Below, piece by piece: positions 23,133 through 33,100 of a stretch of DNA of 64,000 nt. The DNA is from Siphonodentalium dalli (Eukaryota; Mollusca; Scaphopoda; Gadilida; Siphonodentaliidae): NCBI GenBank assembly GCA_032622095.1, contig CP136061.1, forward strand, positions 43,593,797 to 43,657,796, given 5' to 3'. Both the position numbers and the translations under genes were made by a program. Within the stretch, counting starts at the first letter, position 1. Each line of letters begins with the position of its first letter. Below the pieces are notes generated by a model that searched no databases, was not told the DNA's origin, and worked only from the letters and a program-made list of their open reading frames with translations.

Positions 23133-24017
23133 TATCATTCATATTACCAGCGCTTTAAATAGTTCCTGTAAGCAATCCATGCAGTATGACGTCATAGCGG
23201 CGCACACATAGTTTTACGATTGGCATACATTTCCTTTCGGTTTCGTTTTCGCGAATAACAAAACCGGGTGTTGCATGTAACTGTTGAAATTCTTGGAAAT
23301 TCTCAGTTATGTTCTCTTTGCTATGTGTTATTGATGGACTCTTGTTAGTTGTCGTAATCTCCAATTTTGATTCTAATTAAAACTAGGCTCTCGAACAAGC
23401 TACATGTACGCGTTAAACAAAATTAGCGTGGAATTCCATTACTTTCAAGAGGCATTGCGTCAGTGCATGTATGCCGATCACAAGATTTAACGGGCTTAAT
23501 TTCTACACAGCGGCAGGTCCACTCGCCACAGAGCTAAAAATAGCGCAATAATTTTTCTGTCAAATTGATCATTTCACAGTGTCTACAAATTTGGAGAATA
23601 AGGCAACTAATTAAACACCAACAAGCGTCGCTTATGATCTATTCCCATCTACGGAAACGTATGCGTCTAGATGCGATGACTGTCAACACTTTCTGTACTA
23701 AATGAATATGATTGTCTTCACAAAAATTGTCAATGCTTTGATCTTTTTCAATGTTAATCGTCAAGTTTTGATTACACTTTGGTTCGTCCAATTGGACTAA
23801 TTTGACTTTTGAACTAACTGGACTTCTATCGGCAATTCCATTACAACAGTAATATTTACACAACAATGGCTTTGACATGCGAACGCTAATTATTGGAGAG
23901 TTAATAATAATCAAAATAAGAACAAAGTCAATATATTTGTACTTAATTGTTGATGATAGTTGTTTTACAGAATGTTATGTATTTTGTATAAACCGACGTC
24001 GAAGGCATTGAGTACTT
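23133..24017. other. No firm gene
   Basis: A minus-strand frame at 23639-23914 contains an ATG (MSKPLLCKYYCC) and a cysteine-rich start, but I recognise no family and no splice context. Confidence 0.35.
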
Positions 24018-24427
24018 TTAACCCTTTCATGCGCGAGCTGCGCTGGAGCAACATTAGAAAACCCTGTGCCAATGCATTCTCATATATATGCCAGTCGATC
24101 ATAGGTCGCCTCATTCGGAAGAGAATGCATTTGCCTGACAATTTTTGTTATAATTTTTTTCTTACATTCTCAAACAATTTTTATAATTTATTATAATTTT
24201 TTCTTACATTATATAACAATTTAAATTTGTTTTATCAATATTTCTTAAATTCTTTAAAACATTTTTTATAAATTGTTCTTACATTCTTTAACAATTGTAA
24301 AAAATAATATAAAATTTATTAGACCAATACATTCTCTTATATATGCGATTCGACCATAGGCATATAATAATGCATTGGCACAGGGTTTTCGCAAAAAATC
24401 AGGAAGCTCCCGTCATGAAATGGTTAA
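24018..24427 (+). mobile_element. piggyBac-like MITE with double hairpin, copy A
   Basis: Starts TTAACCCTTTCATG and ends CATGAAATGGTTAA, so TTAA plus a CCCTTT-type inverted repeat. Inside, CCCTGTGCCAATGCATTCTC begins a palindrome around 'cgaccatagg', an A/T-rich middle of TTTTTATAATTT and TTCTTACATT words follows, and a second palindrome ends GCATTGGCACAGGG. Hairpins here are decayed. Confidence 0.85.
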
Positions 24428-24954
24428 AAGAATGCATATGCGTCTGCTTATAGGACTAGACCATTAGTAGGACGATATCAAGCTGACATGACCACTGTGG
24501 TTATACGTAACAGCACGCAACCTGCTTTTTTCTCATTACTCAGCAAGATATTGCTTGCATCGATTCCCGACTTAGATTTTGTTTTGAGTGTCTTATTCAC
24601 AGACAGAACATAGCGTCTCCTGTCGCTTTGAGAAATTGAGCCTAATTGGCATATGGGGTTTCTTGATTCTCACGTAACTACAATCCATTAGACGACGACC
24701 TATGTATACCGACAACACATAAGCAACATGGCATATCATGCGTCATCTTTGCATCGAAACTAATTTGGCGATGCCGATAGTAAGATTCGTTTGATTCAAG
24801 TTTTTAAAAATACAGCTACATTATATGGTCATGCGATGTGGAGAACTGTGACGCAACTCCGACAGTGCTGTTCTTCAAATCGAACCCAGTGGACCCGCAA
24901 TGGGTTGGTATAACTGACAATTTGAAAGTTGAAAATGGCAGAGGAAATATCAGT
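24428..24954. other. No gene seen
   Basis: Spacer between two MITEs; no supportable feature. Confidence 0.45.
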
Positions 24955-25331
24955 TTAACCCTTTACCCAACAGAACGGCCCTGTGCCAATGCATTCTCTT
25001 ATATATGCGAGTCGACCATAGGTCGCCTCGCATATATAAGAGAATGCATTAGCTTAACACATTAAAAATTATAAAATTGTTAAAGAATATAAGAATTTTT
25101 TTTGTTTAGGCCAATGCATTCTCTTATATATGCGAGGCGACCTATGGTCGACTCGCATATATAAGAGAATGCATTGGCACAGGGCATAACTGTAACTATC
25201 ACAATGTGGTCAAGGAGCCGGTTCCAATGCTATCCATATTTGTATGGTTCTATTGAGACAGACCGAAGATATTTCAGGCTGTTGAAGCTTTATTTGGCCG
25301 GTTTTGGCCGGTTTGTTGGGTAAAGGGTTAA
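24955..25331 (+). mobile_element. piggyBac-like MITE with double hairpin, copy B
   Basis: Terminal repeats are TTAACCCTTTACCCAAC and its reverse complement, a different version from copies A, C and E. The cassette CCCTGTGCCAATG ... CATTGGCACAGGG lies at about 24979-25183 with two nearly perfect hairpins, each about 26 bp of stem around CCATAGG. The right part (25184-25331) is unrelated to copies A and C and ends in 'ttggccggttttggccgg' before the TIR. Confidence 0.88.
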
Positions 25332-25473
25332 CGGTGGCGAGTATCTTACTGTAAACGATATTTTTTATTCTAGTAATTCATCATAAAATCAGTTTTATAC
25401 ATAAGGATTTGACAATGCATAATACTATGGTGCGTAAGATGAAATATGACAGAGGGGCTTGTATATAAGTCCT

Positions 25474-25711
25474 CTCGGGGTCTCAGTTGCTCGGTCGATA
25501 AGGGGTCGAACCCCAAGCCGTCTCGCACTCCTGCGCAGACGATAAGGGTTCAATTCCGTGGATTTTGTAAACCGAAATCGTTATCTGGTGGAGTAGCAAG
25601 TAACTCGTCGATGGCCGGTGTGCGGATTTCCTCCGCCACTAAAACTGACAATGTCGTGATATGACCTTAGTTGGTGAAAGCGACATTAAACTCCAATAAA
25701 TCAATCAATCA
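25474..25711 (+). mobile_element. tRNA-derived SINE with 9-bp target duplication
   Basis: The head reads 'ggtctcagttgctcggtcga' (A-box-like) and 'ataagggttcaattccg' (B box). The body includes 'tgaccttagttggtgaaagc' and 'gacattaaactcc', and the tail is (AATC)n. ATAAGTCCT is duplicated at 25465-25473 and 25712-25720. Non-coding; a polymerase III transcript mobilised by a LINE. Confidence 0.92.
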
Positions 25712-25720
25712 ATAAGTCCT

Positions 25721-26289
25721 TGCCCATGTAGTTTCCAGTCTTTTGTAACCAAGAGTACAATGAGACGTACGGATGTACAACCATCTGGAAAAGTAGCTAC
25801 AATACAAATGTGATCAATCTACATTATGTGCACTCTGATGGCAACTATATAATGGTACACAAGTTACAATCGCTACAAATAAAGTAATTGCAAATGTACT
25901 CGGCTTGAAAATAAAACTTGACTACACATTTGATCAATATGAGCAAGTGATAAAAACATGCAGGATAGATTTAAAAATACGTTAGGTCTGAACAAAAGTG
26001 GTATGCAATAATCAACAAACATAGGATTAAAATATTCACGCACAAAGATTGGCTCAACGCAAGCACATTTTTGGCGTAATGCCTTGGTGGGTATATCCCA
26101 ATGCAGTTTCATTTTGGATATATTTGTATTGTATACAATCTCCGTTTCTATGCAGTAATAACTATCTCTCTCCATCTCAGCCATACACACTCAAATACAT
26201 CGTGTACGTCCAAACCAAATAGCGACAAAGCATCGACTGCAGATACGAATCGCATGGTTGTATCGATATATTTAGCAGATATGGCACAG
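25721..26289. other. No gene seen
   Basis: A/T-rich, apparently unique; the minus-strand frame 25873-26190 has no known domain. Confidence 0.4.
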
Positions 26290-26382
26290 TAGCATGTTAT
26301 ATATACGTCTCCGAAACATGCCGAGCAGTGCTCTTTGAACATGTCTGGGACTATACAACACACAAGGCGCCTATTTTTAGAA
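26290..26382 (+). mobile_element. SINE head fragment
   Basis: 'gtctccgaaacatgccgagc' and 'gggactatacaacacacaag' match, in the opposite orientation, the head of the copy at 20393-20520. It abuts the palindrome that follows. Confidence 0.5.
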
Positions 26383-26383
26383 G

Positions 26384-26617
26384 CAAATGTAAGTTTTGAG
26401 ACAGTGCACATTTTTGGGGGGATTGGGTGGGATTCGAACCCCGGCCCATGACGGCGAGCGCGCCTTGTGACTCAAAGTCCGACGTCAATACCACACGGTG
26501 GCCGTGTGGTATTGACGTCGGACTTTGAGTCACAAGGCGTGCTCGTCGTCATTGGCCGGGGTTCGAATCCCACCCAATCCCCCAACAAATTTGCACTGTC
26601 TCAAAACTTACATTTGT
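26384..26617. mobile_element. Head-to-head SINE pair forming a 234-bp palindrome
   Basis: Two arms of about 117 bases meet at CCACACGGTGGCCGTGTGG (centre 26500/26501). Each arm carries GGGGTTCGAATCCCACCCAA (a B box) and 'gcactgtctcaaaacttaca'. Arms differ at a few positions, so it is an old inversion rather than an assembly fold-back error. The tRNA-like head resembles a class II (Ser/Leu-type) tRNA, with GGCCGTGTGGT as the D-arm-like part. Confidence 0.75.
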
Positions 26618-26650
26618 ATCGATATAGTTTGTGGGCTTTAATTCTTAATA

Positions 26651-26938
26651 GTTTGATTGATTGATTGATTGTATCGGGTTTAATGTCGCCATATCACGAC
26701 ATTGCCAGTTTTAGTGGTGGAGGATAATCTACCAGTGATTTCAATGGCTGATAAACTCATCGATCATGTGCGGCAAACCACCGGCCATCGGTGAGTAATT
26801 GGCATCTATACACCAGATAACGATTACTAGTTACAAAGTCCACGATGGAAACATGTGGATTTGAACCCTCATCGTCAGCGCTGGAGTGTGAGACGGCTTG
26901 GAGTTGTACCCCTAACCGATTGAGCCACCGAGGCGCCC
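26651..26938 (-). mobile_element. tRNA-derived SINE, second copy
   Basis: On the minus strand: 'ggcgcctcggtggctcaatc' (A box), 'gatgagggttcaaatccaca' (B box), a body that ends 'gacattaaacccgatacaat', then (CAAT)n. The flanks TTAATTCTTAATA (26638-26650) and TTAATTTTTAATA (26939-26951) are a 13-bp target duplication with one change. Same family as 25474-25711. Confidence 0.9.
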
Positions 26939-26951
26939 TTAATTTTTAATA

Positions 26952-27629
26952 AAACGAATCAGTAATCATTTCGGAGTTCTCCAGGTCTGGGCGCTTAATA
27001 CTTAGAATAGTCCGTGGGCCAATTCTCATAAAGCCTCTAGTTTAGAAGTTGGCTGCACCCCCTTCAACAAAGGTTTTTATATATCAAATTAAAGGTCATT
27101 ATATGACGCATCCGATTTTGCTTGTTGCCAGCTTCAGAATGTGTCCCAAAGTAGATTTGTAAGGGAAGACATCTCCTAACACTAAAATAAAATAAAAATG
27201 TCTTCGAGTAAAAGTGTCAGCGTATAGAAAATTGACTGCGGTTATAAAGTGAACAAGACATCGTTTATATTAATTATAGATCACCATAAAACAACATGTG
27301 ATACCACACTGGACCAATGTAAACGCTAGTTCGAAAAAAATGCGATAAATATTTTGAAATTGCGAAAAATTGCTTGGGTTTTGAAAAATAGTGTCACATA
27401 TAATTGGCTATAACTTGTGAAACACATGGGCTATTGACGGGCAACATATCTTGCCCCAACGACATAGCAAAACAATTTGGATGATGGAATGCCAATTATA
27501 TGTGATGCGCAGTGGGCATAAACTTAATGATGGGTGAGTTCCTCGACTCGAATCGACTCGAATCAAATATTTGTTTACCCGCCGACGCGGGATTATGTCT
27601 CCTTAATGATGTCGCGGTTGCCGATGTGG
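26952..27629. other. No gene; fragment of a foldback family near the end
   Basis: 27531-27600 contains 'gggtgagttcctcgactcga' and 'gaatcaaatatttgtttacc', a phrase also found at 27979-28020 and, inverted, at 43690-43720. The rest is unassigned. Confidence 0.5.
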
Positions 27630-27633
27630 TTAA

Positions 27634-28074
27634 AGGTACTCAATCCGATCAGAGGGTCCCCATATAATCAACATACAACAACATTTCTTCACGCTGTAGT
27701 TATCAGAATCGATTAATTGCAACAAAATAATGCTAACCACTGTCAACTATGATATAAAATTTCCAAAAACGTGTTATTTATCAACATTTTGTTCAACGAA
27801 ATATGGCCGTATTATCACTTGTGTATTCACGATATTTGGCCGTATTACCACTTGTTTTTAGAGTTATTCATCTTTATCCGCAATTTTGACCGAGACCATT
27901 CTTTTGACGGCGTGTTTCTGGGCCACAAAAATTAAAATAACAAACTTCAAAAATCGACATCTGATCACTCTGAGCTTTGATGGGTAGGTTCCTCGACTCG
28001 AATCAAATATTTTTACCCCCCCCCCGAAGCCAAATAAATAGTAATTTATGGGTGATTAATCGGATTGAGTACCT
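27634..28074. mobile_element. TTAA-flanked TIR element (AGGTACTCAATCCGAT)
   Basis: TTAA at 27630-27633 and 28075-28078 flank AGGTACTCAATCCGAT and its reverse complement. The interior includes 'gacggcgtgtttctgggcca', also present at 43875. Non-coding, 441 bp. A related diverged copy lies at 43626-43992. Confidence 0.75.
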
Positions 28075-28446
28075 TTAAACTTTCCAACTTGACCTGAGTT
28101 AATGGAAATTCCGGTGTACCGTTCCAATTGTAAATTGCATGGCCATTTTGATAAGATAACTTTGTTAATGCACATATAAAGCAACGAATACATCACACTG
28201 AGCCAGTGTATACATGTACATGTACCTCAACACATTGCTTTTTACACGACAGTACGACTAATCTAATTGTTACATTGTGTATTGTACTGTTCCGATAAGT
28301 GTATATCTTCTGTATCAATTCAAACCCACGATAATATCGATAAACAGCTCAACCCTCGATGAAAAACCTTTTAAAGCTGTACCATAACCGACGAAGTTAT
28401 ATCCTGGATACCATCATCACAGTGATGTGGTTGGTTTTGTGTATAT

Positions 28447-28639
28447 GTGTAGTACCATGCAACACCGGTAACCACTGATGTGTAGTACCATGCAACACCG
28501 GTAACCACTGATGTGTAGTACCATGCAAAACCGGTAACCACTGATGTGTAGTACCATGCAAAACCGGTAACCACTGATGTGTAGTACCATGCAAAACCGG
28601 TAACCATTGATGTGTAGTACCATGCAACACCGGTAACCA
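28447..28639. repeat. 33-bp minisatellite, about 6 units
   Basis: Unit: GTGTAGTACCATGCAA then (C/A)ACCGGTAACCA(C/T)TGAT. The period is a multiple of three and lacks stops in three minus-strand frames, which creates long repetitive frames (HGTTHQWLPVL units) that are not genes. A MITE sits at its right end. Confidence 0.93.
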
Positions 28640-29168
28640 TTAACCCTTTCATGGCGGGGCTGCGCCGGCGCAACATTAAAGACCCTGTGCCAATGCATTA
28701 TCTTATATATGCGAGTTGACCATAGGTCGCCTCGCATATATAAGAGAATGCATTGGCCTAGCAATGTTTTATCAATGTTGTTACATTCTTCAGTGCATTC
28801 TTTAACAATTTTTATCATTTTTTTTATAAATTTTCTTACATTCTATAACAATTTTTATAATTTTTTTCTGATATTCTTCAACAATTTCATCATTTTTATA
28901 ATTTTTTCTTACATTCTTTAACAATTTTTATCATTTCGTATCATTTTTTCTTACAATCATTAACAATTTTTATCATTATTTCTTACATTCTTTAACAATG
29001 TTTTTATCATTTTTTTTTTTTTTCTTACATTTTTTAACAATTATTACAAATAATATAAATGTGTTAGGCCGATGGTTTCTCTTATATATGCGAGTCGACC
29101 ATATAAGAGAATGCATTGGTACAGGGTTTTCGCAAACATTCAGTAAGCTCCGGTCATGAAAGGGTTAA
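28640..29168 (+). mobile_element. piggyBac-like MITE with double hairpin, copy C
   Basis: TTAACCCTTTCATGGCGGGG at the left and CATGAAAGGGTTAA at the right. The left hairpin (28690-28755) is nearly perfect; the right one (29070-29120) has lost part of an arm. The long middle is made of repeated TTCTTACATTCTTTAACAAT plus TTTTTATCATTT words. 529 bp, the longest copy here. Confidence 0.9.
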
Positions 29169-29735
29169 ACGAAATGATTAAAAATATGACCATGTGCAGT
29201 GTATGTACACAAGCTATACAAGGAAATACATAAACAGCATATTGTGGCCAATATTCTTCCAGAATCCATATATTTTAGCATAAGTTGTGAATACTGAGAA
29301 TAGGCTTCTCAATGGTGCATAATGGTAATGTTGCCATTTCAGACTATTAACCTCTTCTTGACCTTTAAGTAATATTCGTTTATTAGACCATAATGGTCTC
29401 TGGAACCAATAGGCTCCCTGTTGTTTGCGCAATCACCAGACGGTGTTCAATATACACAACATAAATGATTTCGCTGTGAGCGGCACACATTGGATCGTTA
29501 CTAATTCAAACCTCAGTCAGACCCATAGCATTTTCACTGCGGCGAATATGGAATAATAATTCCTTCAGTGTCGTTATCTGGCGACTAACTGGGACATGTA
29601 TTAGAACAGTTGTTCGACGTAAATTACACCTTCACACGAAGACACGCTCGTGGTGCATGCAGAATATAGCGTGCGTTGGACTAGGGGATTTTAAATTTGT
29701 AGTAATGTTATGTTTTATTTTTCAACTTATAGATA
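29169..29735. other. No gene seen
   Basis: No recognisable frame, repeat or splice structure. Confidence 0.4.
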
Positions 29736-29945
29736 CGGGCGTCGTTGGCGGTGGGTATGCTGTTAAAATATTCACCTTCGTCAAAAACCGCCATAACAGA
29801 AGGAATAGTAAGATATAGACAGACTTTGTTCTTCTGCCAATCAGAAATATGGCATAAACAGTATGTTATTGTCAATTCCCCACCCCCTTTGTTATGTAAA
29901 CAAAAGCAAGAAACGTTACGTTTCCTGGCTTTTGTTTAGATCCGC
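29736..29945 (+). repeat. Half of an inverted-repeat element
   Basis: 'gcggtgggtatgctgttaaa', 'aaccgccataacagaaggaa' and 'tatagacagactttgttctt' match the left arm of the foldback unit at 41936-42285. The right arm is absent here. Confidence 0.65.
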
Positions 29946-30111
29946 GGATATGATAAACACAAAGAGCGTTATCTGTTACTGTTTTCTTTATATGGAAATA
30001 ATAAAGAGCGTTTATATCAGTTTTGTGTGATTAACCAATATAATTGCGCTGTGTAATGTAAACATGTTGCAGAAGCACAACTTCTGTAACGCGAGCATGC
30101 TCTTGTTTACG

Positions 30112-33100
30112 TATAGTGTGGTCGTCGGGAGGTTGAACCTGGATTTTTTTTTTATAAAGCTGGTTTTGTTCTCATTTTGCGCGCAAAAGTATCAGGAATA
30201 ACATATCCAAAATCCGCTAAAATCCGCCTTGGGGAAAATTCAGGATTCAAGATGGCGTCCAATGTGGCGGCCAACGATTATAAATATTCCCCAATCAGCA
30301 TTAGTCCATTGTGAGGTAGGGGTAATGAGTTTGCTCTCGTACAAATGTTATCACGTTTGACAAAGGATTCCACGGGAGTCACACTGACCAAATATCAGTC
30401 GCAGAGTCAAAAGATGGCAACCAAAAATGGCCGCTAAAATGACAATTATTTCTTTTGTTTATTTTGTTGATCGAAATCAGCCAGTGATGACCAGAATGAG
30501 AAATACTTCATGATTTCGACACTTGTGTGTCAAATATATCATATATACTCAGACCTCACCCTCGTCATCTATGAGAACCTCTTCTGAATTCACGCAGCCC
30601 TCTCCACGACAATCTCCACAAGCGATAACACATTTCAGACCATGTTTGCGACATGTACACACATTGGTGTCACATGTTTTTTTATGACATATTACACTTG
30701 CACCGTACAAACTTGAGCAATTTGTCTGGGGCTGCATTCTGGTCAGTCATGACTGGGGAAAGATCCTCACCACGTCGTTCCCAACCCCACCCCTCAGCAT
30801 TCAATACGTCATTATTCAGTGTATAAGATCGGTTGATAACCCCGCCCATAATCTGCTACTTCTACGGGCTACATGGAAGCCATGTTCCTCAAACACTGAT
30901 GTACCCAAGGATGCTTCACTGGTAATTCTAGCATCATTTGGAGATATAGTCTGCAGCTCTTTGCGTAATTTATATGACTAGTGGCTGTGAAGAGGTTCAG
31001 CATCTTCCCTAATGTTACAATATGCAGATTCCAATCCCCTGTTCGCTCAGCACGGATGAAGTTATTTAAGGTTTGCACATAATCCATATACTGCACCCAC
31101 AATTTTGCTGTGAGGGATTCTTTGACAAGCAGTGATTTATAACAATTGATACATTGCTCGACCTTCAACAGTTCAGTTGAGTCCGCAGCCGCGGATATAG
31201 GAACAACGCCAATTTCAATCTCTTCACGCAGTTTTTGTATTCTGTCCATTCCACTCTGGTGCATTTTGACCATCGTGTTTTCACCAACAACGTGTACATC
31301 ACACTGTTGCATGTGCGAGGCTTCTATGTCATCTTGTTCCATTACCGATTCGATGTCCGCAGAACTGTCGTCCTTTTCAACTGGGACAACTTCAGCTATC
31401 AACTTATTGAAAAGCGCAGCCTCCACTAGGTAGTAACCACGCAATGCCCTCGACACTGCCTTTCCAGATATCATATGGGTCACTGTGTTCTGACCGTACA
31501 CTTTCTCCAAAGCTTCTTCTAACCCCGACCCTTCATCATCGAACCGATACTCCCCATGAAGCTCACTACAGTGTGAAATCCGCCCAGCATACACACTATG
31601 TTCATCGACTTAGAACTTATTATGTTTACAGCCTTGAGCCACAACGGCTGGTCGAAAGTGATATATGGCGTGTGGATGTTCAATCTACGTGCCTGTTCCT
31701 CAACATAAATGAGTGTAGAATAAATGCAATCGTCATCTGACGGATTCAGATCGATGATGGGAAGGAACAGAACATCTGATTTCTCAGCGGTCAGAGTGTC
31801 GTCCTGCGAGTAAGCACTTTGCATGAAACCTGACCATTTCGCGCTAGGTTTTTCACTCTTACTGAAAAAGCATGCTGAGTGCCACGGCAGATCTGTGCTG
31901 AGGTCAGATGGGAGGGTATATGGTGTGGCCAAATGAAGACGAGGTTTCAGTTTGATATTGGAAATTCCTTTGCCGATAACATCAACATATTGGGAGATGG
32001 ACACTCCTTTGTTTTTCACGAGCTCATCAACCCTCAACCGCTTTTGTCTCATGATTACACGCGATTTCATGTTCAGTGCTGATTGATTCATGGGTGCATA
32101 TATTGCAACTATCCCCATTCCATGGAAGGTCCCCTTGCCATATAGAGTTGCTATGTTGTGGTCGACAGTATCTGCCACCCACTGAACGAAGGTACCGGGT
32201 GCATAGTCAGTTAGTATTTGACTGGGCGTTTCGGTCTGAATGACGGATTGCTTGTACCTCTCAACTTCATCGTGGGTAACAGAGAATCCCAACCAGGATA
32301 ACTCGTTCACTAGCCATTTGGAACCAAACACATTGTCCATTTCTACACCCAGTCCAAACAGCGCGTTGGTGTTATAACCGAATGTGGACGAGCACCCTGT
32401 GCAATGGAATGACCGATGCTATTCTGCTTGACATCGGACGGAATTAAAATCTTTAGTAGGCTTTGCAGGTGATTCGGGATCCAATTTCGCCCCTGACTAA
32501 TAATAGATATAGCGTCACTGGGTGGATAAGATTCGCGACTGAAATCGGCCTCCCTTATTTGTGCTTTTATTATTCTTGCTGCAGTCAAGGCAATCCTGTC
32601 TGCCTCCTCATCTAAATCCTGTTTTTTATCAGTGTACCACTTTTCATTTATAATGAATTTGGCCATATTTCGAAAACAAACGACATCCTTTCGTCCCTTA
32701 ACCTCGGTGAAGAAAATGAATTCTGCATAGTATTCCTCTAAGTTACCTTTCAAACTTTTTATAGTATAAACCTCTGACTCGCCTGGGAATTCAACCATTC
32801 TGGAATGTAACTCACTAACAGTGTATAATTCAGCACCAGGTTCTGTCTCGAGCCAATTACAAATCGTTTCGAACCAATGTTTCATACCCTGATCTGATCT
32901 TCGACCTGCTTTTCCTGTTTCGGGTTGACTCACATCCTTGCCTTGCAAGAATCGAGTCAGATATCCGTGGTGGTAAACGGCCTATGCTGCTACCAAGTCA
33001 ATGCGCCCTTGAATGCGCTTGTCCACGTCATATGCTAAAGCATCCTGTCTATGCGCACAGCATTGTAAGAGCTTGTCCCTGAAAGGGATGGTCTCTACTT

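Noticed and set aside
23639-23914. 92-codon minus-strand frame with a Cys-rich start
   Set aside because: No family, splice or repeat support; length is within chance expectation.
26542-26580. Functional tRNA gene
   Set aside because: The B box is good but the T stem pairs only about three positions and no acceptor stem or clean anticodon arm could be drawn; a tRNA-derived SINE explains it.
26351-26664. Frames beginning MTQSPTSIPHG on both strands
   Set aside because: They come from the SINE palindrome; both strands carry the same words.
28371-28818. Three overlapping repetitive minus-strand frames (HGTTHQWLPVL units)
   Set aside because: They are translations of a 33-bp minisatellite in all three frames, not genes.
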